Translations under genes and position numbers: made by a program | In this document: in pieces, positions 1 through 8,616 of the stretch | Layout: each line of letters starts with the position of its first letter | Position numbering within the stretch: the first letter of the stretch is position 1 | Notes under the pieces: generated by a model | What the model was told of the DNA's origin: nothing | The model's database searches: none | What the model saw: the letters and a program-made list of their open reading frames with translations, nothing else | Source of the DNA: Achromobacter animicus | Lineage (GTDB): Bacteria; Pseudomonadota; Gammaproteobacteria; Burkholderiales; Burkholderiaceae_B | Assembly: GCF_902859585.1 (NCBI RefSeq) | Contig: NZ_CADIJM010000003.1 | Location: forward strand, 186,001 to 250,000 | Direction of reading: 5' to 3' | DNA: 64,000 bases

Positions 1-1260
1 CTTCTGGGTATCGGCGGGGACGTCGATGACGCCCAGGCCCAGCGCGTTGGTGACCTCAGGTTCCGGCGCAGGCTTCTTGCCGGCGGCAGCGGCCTTCTCG
101 GTGGGGATCTCGCCCACCTTGACCGACAGCGTCATGCTCTTGCCCTTGCGCCAGATTTCCATGTCGGCGCGCGTGCCCGGCTTGGTCTCGCCGACGATGC
201 GCGGCAGGTCGGACCAGCGCTTGATCGGTTCCTTGTTGAACTTCAGGATCACGTCGCCCGGCTGCACACCCGCCTGCTCGGCAGGGCCTTCGGCTTCAAC
301 GCTGCTGACCAGCGCGCCTTCTGCCTTGGGCAGGCCGATGGCCTCGGCCACATCCTTGCCGACTTCACCGATCTGCACGCCAACCCGGCCACGCGTAACC
401 TTGCCGGTCGTGCGCAGTTGGTCCACCACGCGCATGGCCTCGTCGATCGGAATGGCCAGCGAGATGCCCATGAATCCACCGCTGCGCGAGATGATCTGGG
501 AATTGATGCCCACGACCTCGCCGTCCAGGTTGATCAGCGGGCCGCCCGAATTGCCGGGATTGACCGCCACGTCGGTCTGGATGAACGGCAGGTATTCGCC
601 GGTATCGCGGCCGATAGCGCTGACGATGCCGGAAGTGACGGTGGAATCCAGGCCGAACGGCGAGCCGATGGCGAGCACCCACTGGCCCTTCTTGAGTTTC
701 TTGGGATCGCCGATCACCAGCGGCGTCATGTCCTTGGCTTCGATCTTGATGAGCGCCACGTCCGTGCGCTCGTCCGTGCCGATGACCTTGGCCTTGAACT
801 CGCGTCCGTCGGTCAGGGTGACGTAGATGTCCGTCGCGTCGACGACCACGTGGTTGTTGGTCAGGATGTAGCCGTCGGCCGACACGAAGAAGCCGGAACC
901 CACGCCGCGCGGCACGGTGCGCTCTTCGGGCGGCGTCGGTTGCGGACGCTGGCGCGGATTGGGCGATTGCGGTCCGGGCGGCTGGAATTCGGGACCGAAG
1001 AACCAGCGGAACAGTTCGTAGGGATCGCTGCCGCCAGGACCATTGCCGCCGCCGCGCACCGGAACCGTGGCGGTCGTGCGGATGTTGACGACGGCCGGAT
1101 CGGCCTTTTCAACGATGGCCGTGAAGTCGGGCAATCCGACCGCGGCAGGCGCCGTCTGCGCCACCGTCACCGGCACGTAGGCGGTGGACAGCATGGCCCC
1201 CGCCGCGACAGCCGCCAGAAAGCGCCGGAAAAAAGCGTTCGAGACCGTCATTGCTTTCAT
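1..1260 (-). CDS. degP: DegP/MucD-type periplasmic serine endoprotease (3' end outside window)
   Basis: Periplasmic HtrA-family protease and chaperone that degrades misfolded envelope proteins. The 420 residues visible start with a signal peptide (about residues 1-35). A trypsin-like domain follows, with the triad His137 (TNNHVV), Asp167 (RTDVAL) and Ser238 (NPGNSGGPL), then one PDZ domain at about 290-375. The second PDZ would lie beyond base 1, so the C-terminus is missing. A Gly/Pro/Gln-rich loop sits between the signal and the protease core. The ATG at 1260 is preceded by GGAG at good spacing. It is the last visible gene of rpoE-rseA-rseB-degP, the order of Pseudomonas algU-mucA-mucB-mucD, so mucD is an equally fair name. 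Confidence 0.95.
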   Translation of the reverse strand, partial: MKAMTVSNAFFRRFLAAVAAGAMLSTAYVPVTVAQTAPAAVGLPDFTAIVEKADPAVVNIRTTATVPVRGGGNGPGGSDPYELFRWFFGPEFQPPGPQSPNPRQRPQPTPPEERTVPRGVGSGFFVSADGYILTNNHVVVDATDIYVTLTDGREFKAKVIGTDERTDVALIKIEAKDMTPLVIGDPKKLKKGQWVLAIGSPFGLDSTVTSGIVSAIGRDTGEYLPFIQTDVAVNPGNSGGPLINLDGEVVGINSQIISRSGGFMGISLAIPIDEAMRVVDQLRTTGKVTRGRVGVQIGEVGKDVAEAIGLPKAEGALVSSVEAEGPAEQAGVQPGDVILKFNKEPIKRWSDLPRIVGETKPGTRADMEIWRKGKSMTLSVKVGEIPTEKAAAAGKKPAPEPEVTNALGLGVIDVPADTQK

Positions 1261-1298
1261 ATGTCACTCCGAAATTGCTGCTTGCGGAACGGCGGGAA

Positions 1299-2387
1299 TT
1301 ATTTGGCCCCGCCCTCCGCGGGTGCGGCTGCCGCGGGTGCGGGAGGCACGTACTCAGTGGCCTGCGCAAGTTGTTCCAGCGTGGCGGCGGGCACTTCGCC
1401 CACCGCGGTCAGCCAGAAATCCGCAATGCGCGCGCCATATACATTGATCGCGCCGCGCTGGGACGCGCCGTGCGCCGGCTGGTGATTGCGCTGGCTGTCA
1501 TAGGGCTCGATGAAGACCGAGATTGCCGCCAGGCCGTCGGACAGCACCATCTGGCTGACCGGCGATCCGCGCTTCATGGCACGCGAGACCTGCATGATCG
1601 TCTTGAAGCCGTTGGGCGCCGGAATGCGCCAACCCTGCGCCGCCAGGTCCACGGGCTGCATGTTGGCCTCGAGCACCTTCCAGTCGCGGGTATTCCAGCG
1701 CGAGGACAGCGATTGCGGATCGACTTCGGAGCCCAATCGCAGCGAGGTGAACGACACCTGCTCGACCACGCCACGCGCGGCATTGAGCGTCTGGGCCTTC
1801 AGCAGCAGATTGGTTTCGACGTCCGCGCACAGGCGATAGCCGTAACGCAGCTTGTCCAGCGGTTCGATCGTGATCAGCCGGCATTCGCGGCCAGCAACGC
1901 GGTGCGGCGTGGGTTCCGTGCGGATCTTGTAGTGTTCCGACAGGTTGGCCGGATCGCCCAGCAACAGGCCCGGGAAGCGATCTCCGCGACGGCGCTCGAC
2001 AAGCACAGTCTTGCGTTCGGGGATCAGGCACTGCACGTCGTCGTTGTGACGCAGGTATTCTCGCGGCTGGCCGTCAAGGATCTCGAGGCGTTCGCGCTCG
2101 CCGGTACCATCGAGGACGTGCACGAGGCGCGAGGACTGGATGACGTCGCCCTGCTGATACATGAAGACGCCGGCGTAGTCCTGCTTGCGGGCCGCCTGCT
2201 GGATGCGCGTGAGCAGCTGCACGACGTCTTCGGTCTGGCCGGCCGGCGTGGCGCCAGCGGCGGCCGCGGGACCGTGCGCGGCAAGGAAAGCAGTGAGGAG
2301 CGTGGCGGCGAACCAGCCGGCGCGATGAGCCTGCCACGAGGCAGCTCGTCCCAGCACCGGCCAGCGTGATGGAAGCACAAGCGCCAT
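1299..2387 (-). CDS. rseB: RseB/MucB periplasmic regulator of sigma-E
   Basis: A 362-residue periplasmic protein that binds the anti-sigma factor RseA and shields it from proteolysis until envelope stress. It has an N-terminal export signal with a hydrophobic stretch at about residues 25-40 and a mature MucB/RseB lipoprotein-fold region (EDVVQLLTRIQQAARKQDY near its start). The frame is open to 2570, but the ATG at 2387 is chosen because it overlaps the rseA stop as TGATG, which implies translational coupling. The C-terminus ends in an Ala/Pro-rich tail. Gene order and length fit the family; no residue-level function can be assigned by eye. Confidence 0.92.
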   Translation of the reverse strand: MALVLPSRWPVLGRAASWQAHRAGWFAATLLTAFLAAHGPAAAAGATPAGQTEDVVQLLTRIQQAARKQDYAGVFMYQQGDVIQSSRLVHVLDGTGERERLEILDGQPREYLRHNDDVQCLIPERKTVLVERRRGDRFPGLLLGDPANLSEHYKIRTEPTPHRVAGRECRLITIEPLDKLRYGYRLCADVETNLLLKAQTLNAARGVVEQVSFTSLRLGSEVDPQSLSSRWNTRDWKVLEANMQPVDLAAQGWRIPAPNGFKTIMQVSRAMKRGSPVSQMVLSDGLAAISVFIEPYDSQRNHQPAHGASQRGAINVYGARIADFWLTAVGEVPAATLEQLAQATEYVPPAPAAAAPAEGGAK

Positions 2388-2893
2388 CAACGTCCCGCTC
2401 CGACATCGAACGACACCTGCCGGACCGCGCTGGGGCCGGCCATCTGGCGATGGGCCTCCAGGTAGTCGCGCAGGCCCGAGTCGTCGGAGGCCGAAGCCGG
2501 CGAGCTGGCGTCGGCCAGCACGCGCACATCCGTCGCCGGCGAGCCGGTGACGTACGGCTGCGCCACCCACGCGACCGTGGCCACTGCGGCGGCAACGGCC
2601 AGGCCGGACAGGCCCATGCGCAACGGCGAGCGGCGCCGAGGCGCCGCTACGATGGGCAGTTCCGCGTCCAGCGCGCGCGCCAGGCGGGCCGAGAAGGCCG
2701 CGCTGGGCGTCAGCGCCAGATCGGAATTGCGCAGGGAATCACCAATCAAATGATAGGTGTCCCAGGTCTGACGTCCCTCTTTGGACAACAGACTGGGAAG
2801 AATATCGTCGGAATCTTCTCCGTCCATCCAGGCGGAAACCGATTCCTCCCAGGAGGACTCGGCGATCTCAACGGATTTGGCTGCTGTTTGCAT
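2387..2893 (-). CDS. rseA: RseA/MucA anti-sigma-E factor
   Basis: A 168-residue single-pass inner-membrane anti-sigma factor. The N-terminal cytoplasmic part (about 1-90) carries the acidic WEESVSAWMDGEDSDD segment typical of RseA sigma-binding domains. A membrane helix lies at about 92-115 and a short periplasmic tail should contact RseB. A GTG at 2902 also opens the frame, but it abuts the AAGGAG ribosome-binding site; the ATG at 2893 has 8-nt spacing and is preferred. The Shine-Dalgarno overlaps the rpoE stop codon, so rpoE and rseA should be co-translated. Confidence 0.92.
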   Translation of the reverse strand: MQTAAKSVEIAESSWEESVSAWMDGEDSDDILPSLLSKEGRQTWDTYHLIGDSLRNSDLALTPSAAFSARLARALDAELPIVAAPRRRSPLRMGLSGLAVAAAVATVAWVAQPYVTGSPATDVRVLADASSPASASDDSGLRDYLEAHRQMAGPSAVRQVSFDVGAGR

Positions 2894-2905
2894 GACTGCC
2901 ACTCC

Positions 2906-3505
2906 TTACCAGCGACGCTCGACATCGGTGTCGAGCAACGGACGCAACTTGGTCGCAATGGCTTCACGCGCACGAAAAATGCGGGAGCGCACCGTACCGA
3001 TCGGGCAATCCATGCTCTGGGCGATGTCTTCGTAACTCATACCTTCGATTTCACGCAGGACAATTGCGGTGCGCAATTCTTCAGGTAGTTCCTCAATGGC
3101 CGCGTTCACCGTCTCGGCGATTTCGCGGCTGGCAACCATGGATTCCGGCGTGCTTATATCCGTTAGGTTGTCGGTTTCGTTAAAAGTTTCACCGTCTTCC
3201 GTTTCAATCGCGTTGGGCGCGCTGGGGCGCCGCCCCTGCGAGGCAAGCCAGTTGCGCGCCGTATTGATGGCGATACGGTACAGCCAGGTGTAGAAGGCGC
3301 TTTCGCCGCGGAACTGGGGCAAAGCGCGGTAAGCCTTGATGAAGGCCTCCTGCGCCACATCCTCGATTTCGGCGGGATCGCGGATCATCCGGGCCAGCAG
3401 ACGGAGGATCTTGCGCTGGTACTTGAGCACCAGAAGATCAAATGCCTTCTTGTCGCCCCGCTGCACGCGGGCGACAAGCTCGGCGTCGACTTCGCGCTCG
3501 CTCAT
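2906..3505 (-). CDS. rpoE: ECF sigma factor RpoE (AlgU-like)
   Basis: A 199-residue group IV sigma factor for the envelope-stress regulon. Region 2 holds LVLKYQRKILRLLARMIRD and the DVAQEAFIKAYRAL core segment. Region 4 (about 130-190) has the helix-turn-helix MSYEDIAQSMDCPIGTVRSR. GGGAGG precedes the ATG at 3505. Its first codon overlaps the stop of the upstream YgfX-like gene (ATGA), and rseA follows directly. Sigma-E operons are usually autoregulated, but I could not identify a GAACTT/TCTGA-type promoter here. Confidence 0.96.
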   Translation of the reverse strand: MSEREVDAELVARVQRGDKKAFDLLVLKYQRKILRLLARMIRDPAEIEDVAQEAFIKAYRALPQFRGESAFYTWLYRIAINTARNWLASQGRRPSAPNAIETEDGETFNETDNLTDISTPESMVASREIAETVNAAIEELPEELRTAIVLREIEGMSYEDIAQSMDCPIGTVRSRIFRAREAIATKLRPLLDTDVERRW

Positions 3506-3996
3506 GAGGCCTCCCGCAAAGGACGCGTCGGGCGTGCCTGCCGCGCCGTGCCCGCGACGAGGCGCAGACGGCGCCAGGATTCGGGTCGCAACGTGTGCTT
3601 CCAGACGGTGAGGGTGATTTTGCTAGTGGTAAAGGCCGTACTCCCGGTGGGCAAAGGCTGCAGGATAAGCGTCAGCCACGCTGGGCCCCGTTGCTGGTCC
3701 AGCAGCAGCGCGTCCTGCCAGCCTTGCGGCCGGCGTAGCTGCCAGTGGCCAGTCCCGGTCGCGGTACGTAGCGCCGTTACCGGGGACGGGGCGTTCCGAG
3801 CCGAGTGTAACAGCCCGGCCAAGAGGAATAGAAGGGCCAGGAGCGCGGCCGCAGCCCAGGCATAACCATGCCAGGCTGCCGCTGTCAGCACGCTGGCCGC
3901 CGCAGCGGCCAGCGCCAACCCGAAGAGCGCGACGGCTCCCCTGGGCTGCGAGACAGGTAGGCGGAACGACCAACGCCCCCCGACCAAGTCGTCCAA
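3502..3996 (-). CDS. YgfX-like small inner-membrane protein
   Basis: A predicted 164-residue membrane protein between fabF and rpoE. Two adjacent hydrophobic segments follow the N-terminal WSFRLPVSQPRG stretch. The C-terminal half has the pattern LTVWKHTLRPESWRRLRL, which resembles the LTLWRDS..P..WRRLR region of YgfX/CptA-type proteins. The start is uncertain. No ATG is available, so I chose the TTG two bases after the fabF stop; TTG at 4038 (overlapping fabF) and TTG at 3987 also fit. The stop overlaps the rpoE ATG by four bases. YgfX in E. coli affects cytoskeletal proteins; here only the fold resemblance is supported. Confidence 0.6.
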   Translation of the reverse strand: MDDLVGGRWSFRLPVSQPRGAVALFGLALAAAAASVLTAAAWHGYAWAAAALLALLFLLAGLLHSARNAPSPVTALRTATGTGHWQLRRPQGWQDALLLDQQRGPAWLTLILQPLPTGSTAFTTSKITLTVWKHTLRPESWRRLRLVAGTARQARPTRPLREAS

Positions 3997-3997
3997 A

Positions 3998-5227
3998 TCA
4001 GACCCGGCGAACGGCCATCGAGCCGTTGGTGCCGCCAAAGCCGAACGAATTGGACAGACCCACGTCGATCTTCATCTGCCGCGCTTCGTTCGCGCAGTAA
4101 TCCAGATCGCATTCCGGATCCTGATTGAAGATGTTGATCGTCGGAGGCGAGACCTGGTTGTACACAGCGAGCGTCGTGAACACGGCCTCGATGCCGCCGG
4201 CCGCGCCCAGCAGGTGGCCGGTCATCGACTTGGTCGAGTTGACCACCAGCTTCTTGGCGTGGTCGCCGAACGCCAGCTTGAGCGCGTCGGTTTCGTTCTT
4301 GTCGCCCAGCGGCGTGGACGTGCCATGCGCGTTGACGTACTGGACGTCTTCGGCATTCAGGCCGCCGTTGCGCAGCGCGTTGATCACGCCGCGGCGCGGG
4401 CCGTCCTTGTCCGGTGCGGTGATGTGGTGGGCATCGGAGCTCATGCCGTAGCCAGCCAGTTCACCGTAGATACGCGCGCCGCGCTTCTTGGCGTGCTCGT
4501 ATTCTTCCAGCACCAGGACGCCAGCGCCCTCGCCCAGCACAAAGCCGTCGCGGTCGCGGTCCCAGGGACGCGATGCGGTCTGAGGATCATCGTTGCGGGT
4601 CGACAGCGCGCGCATGGCGGCAAAGCCGCCAATGCCCAGCGGCGACACGGTGGATTCGGCGCCGCCAGCCACCATGACGTCGGCATCGCCGTATTCGATA
4701 AGGCGTGCGGCATCGCCAATGCAATGCAGGCCGGTCGTGCAGGCCGACACCACGGCGTAGCTGGGGCCCTTCATGCCGTAGGCGATCGACAGATGCCCGG
4801 AAATCAGGTTGATCAGCGAACCCGGCACGAAGAACGGCGAAATGCGCCGAGGTCCCTTGGCAAGGTAATCGACCTGGGTTTCTTCGATGCGCGGCAGACC
4901 GCCGATGCCGGAGCCCACGATCACGCCGATACGCTCGGCGTTTTCTTCGGTGACTTCCAGGCCGCAATCGCGCCAGGCCTGCATTCCGGCAGCCAGGCCG
5001 TAATGGATGAACGTATCCATCTGGCGGGCTTCCTTGGCCGAAATATAGGTACTGATGTCGAAGTCTTTGACTTCGCCAGCAATGTGGGTGGTGATGGCCG
5101 AGGGATCGAAACGGGTGATGCGGCTGATGCCAGAACGTCCGTTGACGATATTGTCCCAAGCGGTGGTCAGATCATTTCCTACGGGGGAAACGATACCCAG
5201 GCCGGTGATGACGACACGTCGCTTCAC
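3998..5227 (-). CDS. fabF: Beta-ketoacyl-ACP synthase II
   Basis: A 409-residue condensing enzyme that elongates acyl-ACP with malonyl-ACP in fatty-acid synthesis. Catalytic Cys163 lies in [10 protein letters not shown], His301 in [11 protein letters not shown], Lys333 in [15 protein letters not shown] and His338 just after it; this is the Cys-His-His set of KAS I/II. The GTG at 5227 is chosen over an in-frame upstream start at 5290 because GAGGAG lies 5 nt before it and the protein then begins [10 protein letters not shown] as in the family. acpP lies upstream across a strongly structured 183-bp gap. Confidence 0.97.
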   Translation of the reverse strand: MKRRVVITGLGIVSPVGNDLTTAWDNIVNGRSGISRITRFDPSAITTHIAGEVKDFDISTYISAKEARQMDTFIHYGLAAGMQAWRDCGLEVTEENAERIGVIVGSGIGGLPRIEETQVDYLAKGPRRISPFFVPGSLINLISGHLSIAYGMKGPSYAVVSACTTGLHCIGDAARLIEYGDADVMVAGGAESTVSPLGIGGFAAMRALSTRNDDPQTASRPWDRDRDGFVLGEGAGVLVLEEYEHAKKRGARIYGELAGYGMSSDAHHITAPDKDGPRRGVINALRNGGLNAEDVQYVNAHGTSTPLGDKNETDALKLAFGDHAKKLVVNSTKSMTGHLLGAAGGIEAVFTTLAVYNQVSPPTINIFNQDPECDLDYCANEARQMKIDVGLSNSFGFGGTNGSMAVRRV

Positions 5228-5255
5228 GGATGACTCCTCAAACAGACAAAAGAAA

Positions 5256-5357
5256 GGCGGTTTTCGGGATGCGCTGCGCGTGTGGACCACATGAAGGCAG
5301 GTGAGGCATTACAACGCCCGACCTGCCGGTGGACCACACGGCACTCCTGAAACCGCC
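5256..5357 (-). other. Long composite hairpin between acpP and fabF
   Basis: Three nested inverted-repeat arms can be paired by eye. The outer arm pairs GGCGGTTTTC (5256-5265) with GAAACCGCC (5349-5357). The middle arm pairs CGTGTGGACCAC (5279-5290) with GTGGACCACACG (5329-5340), one mismatch in 12. The inner arm pairs GGCAGGT (5296-5302) with ACCTGCC (5321-5327). It lies wholly in the acpP-fabF spacer and would be transcribed with the operon. No T-run follows, so processing, stabilisation or attenuation is more likely than a simple terminator. Confidence 0.7.
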
Positions 5358-5410
5358 CTGATTCCAGGTTGGCCGACGAAATCGGGCAACCAGGACGATA
5401 TAGGCTGAGC

Positions 5411-5650
5411 TTACTGCTTACCGTGCGAATTGATGTAGTCAATCGCTTGTTGCACGGTCGTGATCTTTTCGGCCTCTTCGTCGGGGATCTCGGTCTCGAA
5501 TTCGTCTTCGAGGGCCATGACCAGTTCGACCATGTCGAGCGAATCGGCACCGAGGTCGTCAAGGAAGGAGGACTCGTTCTTGATCTCGGCTTCGTTGACG
5601 CCAAGTTGTTCAGCGACGATCTTCTTGACGCGCTGTTCGATGCTTTCCAT
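5411..5650 (-). CDS. acpP: Acyl carrier protein
   Basis: A 79-residue acidic carrier protein that holds growing acyl chains on a 4'-phosphopantetheine attached to Ser37 ([10 protein letters not shown]). Length, acidity and the four-helix sequence pattern are standard for FAS II AcpP. The ATG at 5650 ([10 protein letters not shown]) is preceded by TTGGAG; an upstream in-frame extension to 5707 is ignored because it would run through the promoter. It has its own consensus-like promoter, fitting the high level of AcpP most cells need. Confidence 0.98.
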
Positions 5651-5680
5651 GCAGATCTCCAATTGGGAAAAATCCCGCGA

Positions 5681-5707
5681 ATTATAGCCAAGCGCGGAGT
5701 GATGCAA
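5681..5707 (-). promoter_or_regulatory. Probable acpP promoter
   Basis: On the minus strand a perfect TATAAT (5686-5681) follows TTGCAT (5707-5702) at 15 bp, or GTTGCA at 16 bp. It ends about 30 bp before the acpP start codon. This suggests acpP-fabF can be transcribed independently of the upstream fab genes. Confidence 0.6.
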
Positions 5708-5796
5708 CGCCTGACCGTGACAAAAATAACACCGCGCATTTGTTCTGTCGCCGAGACCGGCGCAGGTTGACCATGTGCGGCGTTTCCGGAGAATCG

Positions 5797-5830
5797 CGCG
5801 CCGCCTTGCCGGCTGCCCGGCGGCGGCGCG
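5797..5830 (-). other. GC-rich hairpin after fabG
   Basis: CGCGCCGCC (5797-5805) pairs with GGCGGCGCG (5822-5830) just downstream of the fabG stop. No T-run follows on the minus strand, so it may mark the 3' end or a processing point rather than a strong terminator. Confidence 0.4.
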
Positions 5831-5841
5831 TGATTCGTGAT

Positions 5842-6594
5842 TTATTGCATGTACATCCCGCCGTTGACGTGCAGGGTGGTGCCGGTAATGTAACCCGCCT
5901 GCGGTCCGGACAAAAAGGCCACGGCATGCGCAATGTCAGCCGGCGAGCCCAAACGGCCCAGCGGAATCTGTTGCAGCAGCGCCGCAGTCTGGTTTTCACC
6001 CAGCGCACGCGTCATGTCGGTATCGATGAAGCCAGGCGCCACGCAGTTCACGGTGATGTTGCGGCTGCCCAGTTCACGTGCCAGAGCACGCGCCATGCCC
6101 GCCACGCCCGCCTTCGCGGCAGCGTAATTGGCTTGGCCCGCATTGCCGCTGGAGCCCACCACGGAAGTCACGTTGATGATGCGTCCCCAGCGGGCCTTCA
6201 TCATGCTGCGCAACACGGCGCGCGACAGGCGGAAGACGGAAGCCAGGTTGGTGTCGATGACGGCCGACCAATCGTCGTCCTTCATGCGCATCGCCAGCGT
6301 ATCACGGGTGATGCCGGCGTTATTGACGAGGATGTGCGGACCGCCGCCTTCCTTGCCCAGCGCGTCGATCAGCGCATCGCAGGCAGCGGCGTCGGTCACG
6401 TCCAGCACCACGCCGCGGCCGCCGAACGGCGCCAGCGCTTCGGTGATGCCAGCCGCGCCCGATTCGGACGTGGCGGTGCCGACGACGGTTGCGCCGCGTC
6501 CGGCCAGTTCCAGGGCGATCGCCCGGCCAATGCCGCGGGTCGCGCCCGTGACGAGCGCGATCTTGCCCTGCAGTTCGGTCGAGGTGTTGTCCAT
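5842..6594 (-). CDS. fabG: 3-oxoacyl-ACP reductase
   Basis: A 250-residue short-chain dehydrogenase that reduces beta-ketoacyl-ACP with NADPH in fatty-acid elongation. The Rossmann motif [11 protein letters not shown] is at about 17-27, NNAG at 91-94, Asn116, and the catalytic Ser144, Tyr157 and Lys161 (NYAAAKAG). It starts 3 bp after the fabD stop, so the two are probably co-translated. The N-terminus has about six more residues than the shortest family members, but no better start is seen. Confidence 0.97.
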
Positions 6595-6597
6595 TGA

Positions 6598-7533
6598 TCA
6601 GTTTCCGTTGACGGCTGCCATCGCCGCTTCCAGCGAAGCAGGATCGGTGATGGCCAGCCCGGTGAGTTCGGGGTCGATGCGCTTGGTCAGGCCAGCAAGC
6701 ACCTTGCCCGGACCGCATTCGATGACGTGCGTGACGCCTTGCGCCTTCATGGCGCGCAGGGTTTCGACCCAGCGCACAGGATGCCACGCCTGACGAACCA
6801 GCGCATCGCGGATCGCGTCGGGGTCGGTGGGCGAAGCCACATCGACGTTGTTGATGACCTGCACTTGCGGCGCGGACACAGCGGCGCCAGCGAGCGCGCC
6901 AGCCAGCACGTCGGCGGCGGGCTTGAGCAGGCTGGAGTGGAACGGCGCGGATACGGGCAGCAGCAAGGCGCGCTTGGCGCCGGCAGCCTTGGCCAGTTCG
7001 CAGGCGCGTTCGACTGCTGCCTTGTGGCCGGCGATCACGACTTGCGCGGGCGCATTGAAGTTGACGGCTTCGACCACTTCACCTTGTGCGGCTTGCGCAC
7101 ACGCGGCGCGCACGGCGTCGTCGTCCAGGCCCAGGATGGCGGCCATGGCGCCGGTGCCGACCGGAACGGCGGCCTGCATGGCGTCAGCCCGCACGCGCAC
7201 CAGGCGCACGGCGTCTTCCAGCGCCAGCGAACCGGCGGCGGTCAGCGCGGCGTATTCGCCCAGGCTGTGGCCGGCCACGACATCAGGCTTGCGGCCGCCC
7301 GCGGCGATCCAGGCGTTGTAAAAAGCAACGCCGGCGGTCAGCATGGCCGGCTGCGTGTTGGTGGTCAGGTTGAGCTGTTCGACGGGACCCTGCGCGATCA
7401 GCGCGCCCAGGTCCTGACCCAGCGCCTGCGAGGCCCGTGCGACGGTGTCGGTGACCGCCGCGACGCCAGACCAGGCGTCCAGCATGCCGACAGCTTGCGA
7501 ACCCTGGCCAGGAAAGACAAAAGCGATTTTCAT
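6598..7533 (-). CDS. fabD: Malonyl-CoA:ACP transacylase
   Basis: A 311-residue enzyme that loads malonyl groups from CoA onto ACP. It begins MKIAFVFPGQGSQ as in the family. The nucleophile Ser90 sits in GHSLGEYAA and the catalytic His199 in APFHSS. The frame is open to 7602, but the ATG at 7533 gives the canonical N-terminus. It lies between fabH and fabG in the fab cluster. Confidence 0.97.
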   Translation of the reverse strand: MKIAFVFPGQGSQAVGMLDAWSGVAAVTDTVARASQALGQDLGALIAQGPVEQLNLTTNTQPAMLTAGVAFYNAWIAAGGRKPDVVAGHSLGEYAALTAAGSLALEDAVRLVRVRADAMQAAVPVGTGAMAAILGLDDDAVRAACAQAAQGEVVEAVNFNAPAQVVIAGHKAAVERACELAKAAGAKRALLLPVSAPFHSSLLKPAADVLAGALAGAAVSAPQVQVINNVDVASPTDPDAIRDALVRQAWHPVRWVETLRAMKAQGVTHVIECGPGKVLAGLTKRIDPELTGLAITDPASLEAAMAAVNGN

Positions 7534-7629
7534 GATTGAGCGTGTGGATTGATTCAGTGTCTGTGTGGAATGCCAGGCGCGCTCTCCGGCCGCCCGCGGC
7601 ACACATGCCGCCGCGGCCAGGGCACACCC

Positions 7630-8616
7630 TTACATGCGAGCCAGTACCGAGCCCCAGGTGAATCCGCCGCCCACGCCCTGCATCAGGATGAGCTGGCCCG
7701 GCTTGACGCGGCCGTCGCGGCGCGCGGCATCGAGCGCAAGCGGCACGCTGGCCGCGGACGTGTTGGCGTGACTGTCGACGGTGATGACGACCTTCTCGAC
7801 GGGCACGTCCAGCTTGCGAGCCAGGAAATTCAGGATGCGCACGTTGGCCTGATGCGGGATCAGCCAATCGACGTCGGCAACGGTGACGCCGGCTTCGGCG
7901 CAGGTGTCGCGCGCCGAGCGGTCCAGGACGGTGACGGCCTGCTTGAAGACGGCCTGGCCGTCCATGCGCAGGAACGGATCGCCCGTGACGTCGCCGTAGG
8001 CCACGTTGCCCGCGGCGCTGAGGATCTTCATCTGGCTGCCGTCGGCATGCAGTTGCGCGGCCAGGATGCCGGGCGTGTCGGAGGCCTTCAGCACAACAGC
8101 GCCGGCGCCGTCACCGAACAGCACGCAGGTGCTGCGGTCGTTCCAGTCGAGGATGCGCGAGAACACTTCGGCGCCGATCACCAGCGCGCAGCGCGCGCGG
8201 CCCGCGCGGATGAAGCTGTCGGCGGTAGTGAGCGCGTAGACGAAGCCGCTGCACACGGCCTGCACGTCGAACGCGGCCGAACCCTTGGCGCCAAGGTTGG
8301 CCTGCACCAGGCAGGCCGTGCTGGGAAACACGAAATCGGGCGTGGACGTGGCCACGATGACGAGATCGATTTCGGAAGCATCAACGCCCGCATCGGCCAG
8401 CGCGCGGCGCGAGGCCTCGGTGGCCAGCTGGCTGGTGGTCACGCCACGCTCGGCCAGATGGCGCTGACGGATGCCCGTGCGCTCGACAATCCATTCGTCG
8501 GAGGTGGCGATATCGCGCGTCGCCAGTTCCGCAGCCAGTTCGTCATTCGAAACCACGCGTTCCGGCAGGAAGCTGCCGGTGCCCGCGATCACGGAGTATT
8601 TCATTGCGGTATCCAT
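7630..8616 (-). CDS. fabH: Beta-ketoacyl-ACP synthase III
   Basis: A 328-residue enzyme that condenses acetyl-CoA with malonyl-ACP to begin fatty-acid synthesis. The catalytic triad is visible as Cys122 (QAVCSGF), His255 (IPHQANVR) and Asn285 (SHANTSAA). The ATG at 8616 overlaps the plsX stop as TGATG. A second ATG four codons on ([10 protein letters not shown]) would give the more usual N-terminus but has no obvious ribosome-binding site, so coupling from plsX supports the first. Confidence 0.96.
   Translation of the reverse strand: MDTAMKYSVIAGTGSFLPERVVSNDELAAELATRDIATSDEWIVERTGIRQRHLAERGVTTSQLATEASRRALADAGVDASEIDLVIVATSTPDFVFPSTACLVQANLGAKGSAAFDVQAVCSGFVYALTTADSFIRAGRARCALVIGAEVFSRILDWNDRSTCVLFGDGAGAVVLKASDTPGILAAQLHADGSQMKILSAAGNVAYGDVTGDPFLRMDGQAVFKQAVTVLDRSARDTCAEAGVTVADVDWLIPHQANVRILNFLARKLDVPVEKVVITVDSHANTSAASVPLALDAARRDGRVKPGQLILMQGVGGGFTWGSVLARM

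Noticed and set aside
5797-5830. fabG-acpP hairpin as a strong intrinsic terminator
   Set aside because: The stem is good but no T-run follows; acpP has its own promoter, so the hairpin is only listed as structure.
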